Below, piece after piece: positions 53,512-60,844 of a stretch of 64,000 bases of DNA (position 1 is its first letter; the number at the start of each line of letters is the position of its first letter). The position numbers and the translations under genes were made by a program. The DNA is from Brassicibacter mesophilus (GTDB lineage: Bacteria; Bacillota; Clostridia; Tissierellales; Proteiniboraceae). A model generated the notes under the pieces. That model had not been told where the DNA came from. It ran no database searches and saw only the letters and a program-made list of their open reading frames with translations. The DNA lies in contig NZ_JBNPXI010000003.1 of NCBI RefSeq assembly GCF_050433385.1, positions 248,001 to 312,000 of the forward strand. Reading direction: 5' to 3'.

Positions 53512-54045
53512 ATGTTAGTTGGAGAAAGAGTGAAGTTAAGAGATTTGAGAAAAGAAGATGTACAGCTCGCTTATCAGTATATGAATGACCCAGAGGTAAT
53601 ACTGAACCTATGGACCAGTATACCATATCCAATGACTTTGGAAAGTGAGATGGCATGGTTTGAAACTCAAAAAGAAAGAAAAGACACATATAACTTTTCC
53701 ATTGAAGCATTAGACAGTGGATTATATATTGGAGGCTGTGGCATAAATGATTTAGACTGGAAAAACAGTGTAGCTACAGTTGGAATATATATAGGACACA
53801 AGGATTATAGAGGAAAAGGATATGGAACTGAGGCTATGAAACTTTTACTAAAATTTATCTTTAGCCAAATAAATGTAAACAAAGTTCAGTTGAATGTTTT
53901 TGGTTTTAATGAAAGAGCAATCAAATCATATAAGAAAAATGGATTTATAGAAGAAGGTAGATTAAGGCAGGCTATTTTTAGAAATGGCAAATACCACGAT
54001 GAAATAATAATGGGCATTTTAAGAGAAGAATATTTTAAAGACTAG
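53512..54045 (+). CDS. GNAT N-acetyltransferase under riboswitch control
   Basis: The 177-residue protein is of the RimJ/RimL/SpeG branch: GERVKLRDLRKEDVQLAYQYMNDPEV, acetyl-CoA loop HKDYRGKGYGTEAMKLLL, FGFNERAIKSYKKNGFIEEGRLRQA and closing YHDEIIMGIL. SpeG-type enzymes acetylate polyamines and RimL-type ones protein N termini or small amines. GGAGGAG precedes the ATG. It is the only gene after the ykkC-type riboswitch and terminator, so it should respond to guanidine (or a related ligand); the acceptor could be guanidine-related, but that is inference. Confidence 0.88.
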   Translation: MLVGERVKLRDLRKEDVQLAYQYMNDPEVILNLWTSIPYPMTLESEMAWFETQKERKDTYNFSIEALDSGLYIGGCGINDLDWKNSVATVGIYIGHKDYRGKGYGTEAMKLLLKFIFSQINVNKVQLNVFGFNERAIKSYKKNGFIEEGRLRQAIFRNGKYHDEIIMGILREEYFKD

Positions 54046-54065
54046 GGATGATTACCTGGTCTTTT
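54040..54065 (+). terminator. Rho-independent terminator of the GNAT gene
   Basis: GACTAGG and CCTGGTC pair (one G-T) around GATGATTA and are followed by TTTT. The stem overlaps the stop codon. Confidence 0.6.
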
Positions 54066-54201
54066 CCCTTTAGTATATATATAACGAATAGAAAATACCT
54101 ATGAATTAGTTGCTATTTATAGATAAAACATATATATTTCTTTTAATTTCTTATAGACAACTCGGAATAGTAGGAGTATAATATTTTATGTAATCAATTT
54201 T

Positions 54202-54278
54202 GCTCCTTTAGCTCAGCTGGCTAGAGCACCTGACTCTTAATCAGGGTGTCCAGGGTTCGAGTCCCTGAAGGAGCACCA
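54202..54278 (+). tRNA. tRNA-Lys (anticodon CTT)
   Basis: The cloverleaf is complete: acceptor arms GCTCCTT and AAGGAGC, D-arm with AGCTCAGCTGG, anticodon stem CCTGA/TCAGG with loop CTCTTAA giving anticodon CTT (codon AAG), T-arm CAGGGTTCGAGTCCCTG and an encoded CCA (54276-54278). It is a single tRNA gene. Confidence 0.97.
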
Positions 54279-54286
54279 CTAATTGC

Positions 54287-54320
54287 AATGCTTTCAGAGG
54301 TTATTCTGGGAGCATTTTTT
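54287..54320 (+). terminator. Terminator behind the tRNA
   Basis: AATGCTTTCAGA pairs with TCTGGGAGCATT over 12 positions (two G-T pairs), followed by TTTT. Confidence 0.8.
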
Positions 54321-54429
54321 ATGTTGTACCCCTATTTTACCCATCTAACTAAGTAATATTAATTCGGTTTTCCCCACTTCATGATTTGCTGAGAATAATA
54401 ATAAGAATGATTTTGATATTAGTAACTAT

Positions 54430-54600
54430 CTATAATTTATTTTTAATAAATTCATTATATTTAGCAATAGCTGCATTAAGAACCTGGCTTGCAGCTATGA
54501 CATCAGGGTCTTGAAGATTACTCTTTTTTTCTTCAATTAATTTCATTAGATTTTCTCTAAGTGTTTCAATATCCTTAAGAAGATCATTAAGTTCGGTCAT
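54430..54600 (-). CDS. Spo0E-like protein, variant
   Basis: The 56-residue protein is built of two helices, LNDLLKDIETLRENLMKLIEE and IAASQVLNAAIAKYNEFIK, like Spo0E-type phosphatases. The motif SQxLDxLI reads SQVLNAAI here, with Asn replacing the motif Asp and Ala replacing Leu. If that Asp is needed for dephosphorylation, this copy may bind Spo0A~P or another regulator without acting on it. GGAGG lies upstream on the minus strand. The family assignment rests on length and helix pattern. Confidence 0.65.
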   Translation of the reverse strand: MTELNDLLKDIETLRENLMKLIEEKKSNLQDPDVIAASQVLNAAIAKYNEFIKNKL

Positions 54601-54744
54601 TTTGGAAGCCTCCTTTTATATTAGGTTACTTAAATTGCTAAAGATTTATACACTAATTATAATATTTTAATGCAACTTTAATACATGTTTAAGATGAGAA
54701 AAATAAGAGATTACATAAAATGTAATCTCTTAAAAATGATTATT

Positions 54745-54903
54745 TTATTCTCTAAAGAGCTCTGCATCAATTTCTATTTGAAAGTCTTTAAATTTGAGAT
54801 TTAATTTAGCACTAAATAGCATTAGCATTAATAATATAGTAGAAAATAGTAATAGTAACATTAATATTGTTCCAGAAATGGTGTTTAGAACATGGATTAT
54901 CAT
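54745..54903 (-). CDS. Small membrane protein (52 residues)
   Basis: The product starts MIIHVLNTISGTILMLLLLF, giving one long transmembrane segment (about 8-32), then a tail KLNLKFKDFQIEIDAELFRE. The order (helix, KLxxK, strand-like acidic end) recalls the product at 55122. GAGAGTGA lies upstream of ATG 54903. No named family. Confidence 0.5.
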   Translation of the reverse strand: MIIHVLNTISGTILMLLLLFSTILLMLMLFSAKLNLKFKDFQIEIDAELFRE

Positions 54904-55008
54904 AAAATATCACTCTCTATAATTTTATTTTTATATAAATATTTTAAAATGATTTCTAACATTTTTGAAATTTCTTTAAAATCACTGTATATTTTCTGCT
55001 AAATATGA

Positions 55009-55140
55009 TATAAATATATAAGGAGTGGCTTTAAGTTCAGTATGATTAAAGGAACTTTGGGGCAAACCCGATACAATGAATTTTATTGAGACTTATAGGA
55101 AACCTTAATTTTAGACGTTTTTTAAACGTCTTTCTCTTTT
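55009..55140 (+). ncRNA. Candidate small RNA convergent with a small membrane peptide gene
   Basis: An extended -10 (TGATATAAA, box 55009-55014) is followed by about 115 bases with no convincing gene but with several possible stems (AAGTTC/GAACTT, GGGGCAAACCC, CAAT/ATTG). A strong terminator GACGTTTTTTAAACGTC with TTTCTCTTTTTTTT ends it near 55140. The terminator overlaps the 3' end of the peptide gene on the other strand, so the RNA could pair with that mRNA. No known RNA family is recognised. Confidence 0.5.
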
Positions 55141-55301
55141 TTTTGCCTTGCTATATCAAACGAAATTTCTTTTTCAAGTGTATTCTGCTTGTATTTTCCC
55201 TTTATTCTCAACTTTCCAGTTGTGAATGTTATAATAATCAATATTGTAATTGTTGTTAGACAGATGATTAAGGTTCTAATTACTTCTACGTCAATAAACA
55301 C
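55122..55301 (-). CDS. Small membrane peptide, possible type I toxin-like (59 residues)
   Basis: GTG 55301 is preceded by GGGGAGGGGGTG on the minus strand. The peptide starts MFIDVEVIRTLIICLTTITI, one transmembrane helix, then a charged tail (KLRIKGKYKQNTLEKEISFDIARQKKEKDV). Size, helix and basic tail resemble type I toxins such as TxpA and BsrG. A consensus promoter lies 150 bases upstream (55459-55487). The long leader has structure that may hide the ribosome binding site, and a convergent small RNA overlaps the 3' end. Toxicity is a hypothesis. A longer in-frame ATG (55373) is possible but lacks a ribosome binding site. Confidence 0.5.
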   Translation of the reverse strand: MFIDVEVIRTLIICLTTITILIIITFTTGKLRIKGKYKQNTLEKEISFDIARQKKEKDV

Positions 55302-55315
55302 CACCCCCTCCCCGT

Positions 55316-55452
55316 TACGGGTTTTCCTTGCCCCATTGTTCCACGGATTAACTGTGAGGATGGGTAATTTCATTGTATTTTTATCTTTTGATTTAAATCA
55401 CTTATAAAATCATATATGGTTTTATAAGTAATTATTATATATTAGTTCTTGC
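55316..55452 (-). other. Structured leader of the small peptide mRNA
   Basis: Minus-strand transcript from about 55452 contains a strong hairpin (ACTTATAAAA paired with TTTTATAAGT) and a G-rich part (GGAACAATGGGGCAAGG, CCCGTAACGGG) next to the ribosome binding site. CCATCCTCAC earlier in the leader could pair with the GGGGAGGGGGTG Shine-Dalgarno region. The adjoining stretch up to 55717 shows no other gene. Confidence 0.4.
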
Positions 55453-55458
55453 ATTATA

Positions 55459-55487
55459 ATTATATGCTATTTTAAACTTTCAGTCAA
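55459..55487 (-). promoter_or_regulatory. Sigma-A promoter of the small peptide gene
   Basis: Read on the minus strand: TTGACT (55487-55482), exactly 17 bp, TATAAT (55464-55459). It is a near-consensus promoter, strong for such a small gene. Confidence 0.8.
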
Positions 55488-55717
55488 TTTATTACATTGC
55501 AATAAATTTATGGTAGTGAAGATTATCGTCAATATCCTTCACAATAATAATTATTTCTTAAGCACGCCTTATATCATAAAATAGAAAACATAATTATTAC
55601 TAAAAATGACTCGCCATATATTGCTAAGAGATATATGATTATGAGAACAAAACACAAGGACCAATCGAGGAAGACTATTAATTACAATATTTTAACGACC
55701 AAATGTTATATTTACCG

Positions 55718-56113
55718 TTATTTTTTATAATCTTCGAATATAGATTTTAAAGTTAAGTTATCACTTTCCATAACTTTATCATAAACTGAACTACCATCTG
55801 ATGTAATTATATTAGGATCTGCACCAGCTTCTAATAAAATAGATGCCATTTCACAGTTTTCCATTATGAGCACAACTTCAATTGGATAATTTCCTTCTGA
55901 ATCTTTCTGATTAACATCGATAAATCCATCCTTCAATATTTTTTCTACTAAGTCAATATTATTAGATAATATCCCTTCAGATAATTTGTCAATATTATCT
56001 TGAACAATATTTTTATCTGTTTCATTATTGAAATTGAGTTCTTTTTCAGTTGTACATCCTGAAGAGAGTATTAAAAGTGAAATTGAAAACAATAGTAAGC
56101 TTTTTTTAAACAT
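55718..56113 (-). CDS. Ankyrin-repeat lipoprotein
   Basis: The 131-residue product starts MFKKSLLLFSISLLILSSGC, a lipoprotein signal with lipobox SSGC. About two ankyrin repeats follow; the clearest is GNYPIEVVLIMENCEMASILLEAGADPNI. ATG 56113 follows GGGGATG; the longer frame would move the signal inside. It likely serves protein-protein contact at the membrane surface. No partner can be named. Confidence 0.75.
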   Translation of the reverse strand: MFKKSLLLFSISLLILSSGCTTEKELNFNNETDKNIVQDNIDKLSEGILSNNIDLVEKILKDGFIDVNQKDSEGNYPIEVVLIMENCEMASILLEAGADPNIITSDGSSVYDKVMESDNLTLKSIFEDYKK

Positions 56114-56227
56114 ATCAGCACATCCCCTTAAATTTTCCATGTTAGATCATATTTATAATATGTAATATATCTCAATATTTTCATTCACATTAGTACTTTA
56201 ATGAGATACAGAACTTGATTTTTTAGT

Positions 56228-56905
56228 CTATTTTTTATGAATGATGAGAAAAACACTTGACTCATCTACCTCATGAATTTCATATTCATACCCTGATAAG
56301 TAGCCAATTGTTTTTAAATCTTCAAGAGTATGTGTAACTGCTTTGAAACCGTCTTTACAAGTTATAATCCCATCCTTTGTTTTGTCTAAATCAAGTTCAC
56401 CCAGCAACCCCTTCTCGGCCTGCTCTTTAAACCACATTAGTCTATACTCCCAAAATTTTTCACTGTAAGTACTAAAATAAACTTTTCCACCACTTACAAC
56501 CATTCCCATGATCTTGTCAATCAAATCCGATGATTTGACCTTCATTGCGGACAAACCGTTTTGCAGACAAAGTATTACATCAAACTTTTCTTTTAATGTA
56601 AGATTATGTACGTCCATGGTCATAATTTTTGCATTAAGACTATCCTTCAAATATTCTTTGCCTAAAGAAACACTTTCATCAGAAATATCAATACCAACAA
56701 TTGATTTGCAATTACCTGCTAGCTCCTTTACAATACGCCCATAACCTGCACCTAATTCTAAAATCCTTTCACTGCCTCTCAGATTACCTCTAACAAAAGA
56801 GATTTCGGCATCCAAATACTGCTTTATTCTAGGAATTTTGGTTTCATACGCCATAAACAGCTTTTGTGAATTTAGTTTTTGTGCGTAATAGTTGTTATCC
56901 ATCAT
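56228..56905 (-). CDS. SAM-dependent class I methyltransferase
   Basis: The 225-residue protein has the Rossmann methyltransferase motifs: motif I ILELGAGYGRIVKEL, motif II acidic end VGIDISDESVSLG, motif IV FDVILCLQNGLSAM, and VVSGGKVYFSTYS. AAGGGGG lies seven bases before ATG 56905 (a second ATG follows directly). The substrate cannot be predicted; small-molecule or protein methylation are both possible. It is a single gene. Confidence 0.85.
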   Translation of the reverse strand: MMDNNYYAQKLNSQKLFMAYETKIPRIKQYLDAEISFVRGNLRGSERILELGAGYGRIVKELAGNCKSIVGIDISDESVSLGKEYLKDSLNAKIMTMDVHNLTLKEKFDVILCLQNGLSAMKVKSSDLIDKIMGMVVSGGKVYFSTYSEKFWEYRLMWFKEQAEKGLLGELDLDKTKDGIITCKDGFKAVTHTLEDLKTIGYLSGYEYEIHEVDESSVFLIIHKK

Positions 56906-57082
56906 TGACAAGCCCCCTTATATTTTTAGTACAGCATAGTAAAAAAAACTTTTTACTTCCCTATTTTAAAGTTTATTTGCTTTATTTATAATAACAGTTC
57001 GTTACCAATATTACTATAATATGCTATAATTATTATGATAAAAAAAATTGCTTTAAATTGAGTATTTAAAGGAGAGAAAATA

Positions 57083-57697
57083 ATGTTTGATGTTTTAATA
57101 CACGGATTTATGCTGGGGTTAGCATATGTTGCTCCAATAGGAATGCAGAATATCTATGTAATAAATACAGCCATTAGTAAGAAAAAAATCAGAGCATATC
57201 AGGTCGCTTTGATAGTAATTCTTTTTGATATTTCTCTCGCATTAGCTTGTTTTTTTGGTATGGGATTACTAATGGATAGGTTTCAGCTATTAAAGTCTAT
57301 CATATTTTTAGCTGGAAGCTTAGCAGTTATGTATATAGGCATAATGCTTATAAAAAGCAATCCGGAGACTAATCGAGAGATAGACACGAACAAATCTCTT
57401 CTTCAAATAACGGCTACTTGCTTTACCGTTACATGGCTTAATCCTCAAGCATTAATAGACGGATCTCTGCTACTAGGGGGATTCAAAGCATCTCTCCCTG
57501 TAGAGACTTCAAATCTTTTTATCCTAGGAGTTTGTCTGGCATCATTTTCCTGGTTTGTTGGATTGACAACTATAGTTTCTATATTTAAGAGTAGTTTTAA
57601 TAGTAAAGTGATTAAGTGGATTAATATAATATGTGGAAGTATTATTATATATTATGGATTAAAGCTAGGGTATAGTTTTATAAAAAGTATTTTTTGA
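57083..57697 (+). CDS. LysE-family amino acid exporter
   Basis: The 204-residue protein has six transmembrane segments and the LysE signature near the start, GLAYVAPIGMQNIYVINTAISK, plus TWLNPQALIDGSLLLGG in the middle. LysE/ArgO proteins export basic amino acids. AAAGGAGAG precedes the ATG. There is no adjacent LysG-type regulator. It is transcribed alone. Confidence 0.9.
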   Translation: MFDVLIHGFMLGLAYVAPIGMQNIYVINTAISKKKIRAYQVALIVILFDISLALACFFGMGLLMDRFQLLKSIIFLAGSLAVMYIGIMLIKSNPETNREIDTNKSLLQITATCFTVTWLNPQALIDGSLLLGGFKASLPVETSNLFILGVCLASFSWFVGLTTIVSIFKSSFNSKVIKWINIICGSIIIYYGLKLGYSFIKSIF

Positions 57698-57776
57698 AGG
57701 TTACATCATAGAAGTCTGAACTGTGTATTTAGAATTTATGATGCATATAGAAATATATACCCAGTTTAAATTACAC

Positions 57777-58454
57777 TTACTGTGGTTGTGCTGGATAAAA
57801 ATGCTCTTTGTATTCAACTGGCTTATTATTTACAGAAAAATAGGCTGTTTTTTCTAAATACTGTTTTTTACTATTACTAGACAATTTATCATTTTCTTCT
57901 TTCCATTCTGCAGATTTTGAACTTATGTTGATTACTTTCCATTTACCATCTTCGATTGAAAAAGTATAGCGCTTATTTGTATGTGTTTCTAGATTATTTT
58001 TATAGTTATATTTTTTTATTATTTTTACAAAAACATATTTTCTGTTGTAATCTTTAGAATTATAAACATCAGATATTTCATATGCTGTATCTATAATATC
58101 ATTATTATTTTTAGCAAAAATCGATGTTATTTTATTTTTATGTACTTTCCATTCTTTGGACGTCATTTTTTCAAGATCTTCACCTTTTAACTTAATATCA
58201 TTATATACAAAAACTACTTGGTTATCTTTATAGGGAAAGAAACTGACTACAATATCTCTAATATTTTTTTTATATTCATTATAAGATATCTCTAAGTTAT
58301 CAAATAAGTATTCATTTCTTTCATATAATTTTACTTTATTAACTAAGCTTTCATTTAAAACATTTCTATTTGGTATTTCTGGTATTTCACACCCTATTAT
58401 TGCTATAAGTATATTAAAATAAAGCACTGCTATTATTAATTTCTTGCTTATCAT
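57777..58454 (-). CDS. Lipoprotein of unknown function
   Basis: The 225-residue product starts MISKKLIIAVLYFNILIAIIGC, a lipoprotein signal with lipobox IIGC. The remaining domain is mixed alpha/beta with strands such as RYTFSIEDGKWKVINISS, which recalls NTF2-like or DUF4829-type extracellular domains, but I cannot name it firmly. GGAGGTG precedes ATG 58454 by 11 bases. The following gene on this strand is 76 bases upstream. Confidence 0.65.
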   Translation of the reverse strand: MISKKLIIAVLYFNILIAIIGCEIPEIPNRNVLNESLVNKVKLYERNEYLFDNLEISYNEYKKNIRDIVVSFFPYKDNQVVFVYNDIKLKGEDLEKMTSKEWKVHKNKITSIFAKNNNDIIDTAYEISDVYNSKDYNRKYVFVKIIKKYNYKNNLETHTNKRYTFSIEDGKWKVINISSKSAEWKEENDKLSSNSKKQYLEKTAYFSVNNKPVEYKEHFYPAQPQ

Positions 58455-58530
58455 ACTTTTTTTCACCTCCATAAGAAAAACAGTTTTATACCCAGTTTTG
58501 ATACGGTTAAGAAATGAAAAAAATAAAGGG

Positions 58531-58854
58531 CTAAGTCCTCATTACAATAATAAGATTTACTAAATTCATAATAGATACTATGGACCAGAAAGCTGCTGCT
58601 ATTCTATATACTATTATTTCAGGCTCTTCAACATTTTGACTATTATAAATAATAGTATTTATCAATATATTAGGCTTGATGGCGATTATATATAGGCTTA
58701 TAGTAAATGAAACAGAAAATATTGTATTAGTAATTTCTCTTTTCACACTGTGATAATCATATGAGAGTCCCCACAAAATTGAAAAAATGGATATTAAGAA
58801 AAATACAATCATTGCAGCTTTATATTTTCTTTCTGTTACATTTTGATGTGCCAT
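58531..58854 (-). CDS. Small multi-pass membrane protein of unknown function
   Basis: The 107-residue protein has three or four hydrophobic segments: AAMIVFFLISIFSILWGL, NTIFSVSFTISLYIIAI and IAAAFWSIVSIMNLVNLIIV. No recognisable family. GGAGGTAGC precedes the ATG. It may be in the same transcript as the lipoprotein at 57777. Confidence 0.6.
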   Translation of the reverse strand: MAHQNVTERKYKAAMIVFFLISIFSILWGLSYDYHSVKREITNTIFSVSFTISLYIIAIKPNILINTIIYNSQNVEEPEIIVYRIAAAFWSIVSIMNLVNLIIVMRT

Positions 58855-59023
58855 ATAGCTACCTCCAAATTATTTCAATTTTAGTTATATTATATCATAA
58901 AATAGAAAAAACTTGATATTCTACTATTGAAGTCAACTTTATTCTAGTTAGAGCATTTTGTTTTGAGTAACAATATAGGAATTAGCTAATACTAATTAGA
59001 TATTAAATTAGGAGGAGCAAATA

Positions 59024-60121
59024 GTGGACAGAAACGTTATTTCTGACAGACAAGGTATATCACTTATTATTCTATTTTTAATAGGGACATCTTCTATACA
59101 TACAACAGGATTACAAGCCGAAAGAGATTTGTGGTTAGCTATTATAATATCAATACTTATGGCTTTGCCCATAGTAATTATATATGCTCGACTTCATTAT
59201 CTTTTTCCTAACCAAGGGCTATATGATATTATTGAGCTCTGTTTTGGAAAATTTATTGGAAAAGTCATTATTATTCTATTTTCTTTGTACATTTTTAATT
59301 TATCTGCTTTAGTTTTAAGAAGTATAGTTCAGTTTATTAATGTAACTGCTATATCTGAAACTCCTATAATCATACCATCAATAGCTATTATTATCATATG
59401 TATCTTTGCGATAAAAGAAGGCATTGAAGTTCTAGGTAGAATGGGAGAAGTTTTTGCAAAGATACCTATTATTTTTATAATAATTTTAGTCTTATTACTG
59501 ATTCCTAATATTAATTTAAGTAATGCTAAACCTATATTATATAATGGCATGAAGCCAGTATTTAGAGGAGCTCTTAGTGTCTTATCATTTCCTCTTCTTG
59601 ACACAGTTGCATTTACTATGGTTTTTACCGGCTTTAAAGAAAAAAAATCTTCATACAAGATTTATGTTTATAGTATAGCTATAGGAGGATTAATGCTGCT
59701 AACGACATCAACAATTGATTTATTAGTATTAGGAATAAATGCAGTTTCAATATTTTATTATCCTACTCATACTGCTGTTACAAGAATAGATATAGGAATG
59801 ATTATTCAAAGAGTAGAAGTAATAGCCGCTATTATATTTATACTAGGAGGGTTTATCAAAATAAGTATATGTTTATTAGCTACTTCTAATGGAGTTGCTA
59901 AAATTTTTAGATGTAAAGATTATAGGTTTATAGTGATACCAGTTTCTCTATTAGTACTAAATCTCTCTTACTTTGAATTTGATAGCATTATGTCTTATGT
60001 TGAATGGACAAAGTTATATCCTTTACATGATTTCTTGTTTGAAATAATTTTACCCTTCATAATTCTAATTGCTGCTGAAGTAAAAAAGAAAAAAATAATC
60101 AATGATTTAAAGATAATATAA
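59024..60121 (+). CDS. Spore germination permease (GerAB-like)
   Basis: The 365-residue protein has ten transmembrane helices of the APC fold and GerAB features: start ISDRQGISLIILFLIGTSSI, ARLHYLFPNQGLYDIIELCFGKFIGK, and a C-terminal ILPFIILIAAEVKKKK. GerAB subunits are the part of germinant receptors that bind amino acids in the spore inner membrane. GTG start follows GGAGGAG. No GerAA or GerAC gene is adjacent, unlike normal gerABC operons; the partner subunits would have to be encoded elsewhere. Confidence 0.9.
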   Translation: MDRNVISDRQGISLIILFLIGTSSIHTTGLQAERDLWLAIIISILMALPIVIIYARLHYLFPNQGLYDIIELCFGKFIGKVIIILFSLYIFNLSALVLRSIVQFINVTAISETPIIIPSIAIIIICIFAIKEGIEVLGRMGEVFAKIPIIFIIILVLLLIPNINLSNAKPILYNGMKPVFRGALSVLSFPLLDTVAFTMVFTGFKEKKSSYKIYVYSIAIGGLMLLTTSTIDLLVLGINAVSIFYYPTHTAVTRIDIGMIIQRVEVIAAIIFILGGFIKISICLLATSNGVAKIFRCKDYRFIVIPVSLLVLNLSYFEFDSIMSYVEWTKLYPLHDFLFEIILPFIILIAAEVKKKKIINDLKII

Positions 60122-60208
60122 GAAAAGGGACAAATTAATTATTATAGGATTAGAATTATAACCAAAATATGCTATAATTGTATTGACAAAAAATAAAGGG
60201 GGAGTTCA

Positions 60209-60784
60209 ATGAAAAATTTCAAAATTATAAGCATTTTACTAGTAGTAGTTTTAATTGTATTAGCTGGATGTGGTGGAAGCGGGGCTAGACCTGAAAAGAC
60301 AGTTGAAGATTGTCTTAATGCAATTCGAGAAGGAAAATTAGATAGCGTGAATCAATATGTTTTAGATGGTGAGGCTAGTTTAAGTAACGTTGAAGATGAA
60401 CGCAATGAAGTAGTATTAAATGAGACTTTTAAAAAACTAGAGTACGAAATATTGGAGTCAAAAGTTGAAGGAGAAAATGCCCAAGTAAAGGTTAAAATAA
60501 TTGCTCCAGATATGGCAAAAATAATGGGACAGCTAATGATATCTGCATTAAATAATGCTTTTAGTGGTGATAGTGAAGAAGCAATGCAGGAAAAGATGAA
60601 TAATGAAATGAAAGAGATTTTTAACTCTGATAGTTTTGAGATGGTAACAAGCGAAGTAGTCGTAAGTCTTAAACAAAAAGATGGTAAATGGCTAATAGAT
60701 GCTAATGAGCAGTTTGTTAACGCAATAACAGGCAACCTTTTAGAAGTAATGAATGAATTAAGTAATATTAGTATAGGCAGCTAA
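60209..60784 (+). CDS. Lipoprotein with NTF2-like (DUF4878-type) domain
   Basis: The 191-residue product starts MKNFKIISILLVVVLIVLAGC with lipobox LAGC. The rest (PEKTVEDCLNAIREGKLDSVNQYV, then VVSLKQKDGKWLIDAN at the end) is typical of small NTF2-like DUF4878 domains of exported lipoproteins. GGGGGAG precedes the ATG. It lies 87 bases behind the GerAB gene and may be cotranscribed; the function is unknown. Confidence 0.7.
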   Translation: MKNFKIISILLVVVLIVLAGCGGSGARPEKTVEDCLNAIREGKLDSVNQYVLDGEASLSNVEDERNEVVLNETFKKLEYEILESKVEGENAQVKVKIIAPDMAKIMGQLMISALNNAFSGDSEEAMQEKMNNEMKEIFNSDSFEMVTSEVVVSLKQKDGKWLIDANEQFVNAITGNLLEVMNELSNISIGS

Positions 60785-60844
60785 TAGAGTAATGGCATAG
60801 ATTTGTTTGTATTATATTTAGAAAAATAACTAAAAATAATTTTT

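Noticed and set aside
54202..54430. Integration site for a mobile element at the tRNA-Lys gene
   Set aside because: No integrase, no repeated tRNA 3' end downstream and no phage or ICE genes; the tRNA terminator explains the adjacent hairpin.
55021..55140. Cyclic-di-GMP or other known riboswitch suggested by GGGGCAAACCC
   Set aside because: The other conserved c-di-GMP aptamer segments are missing and no downstream gene on that strand would be controlled.
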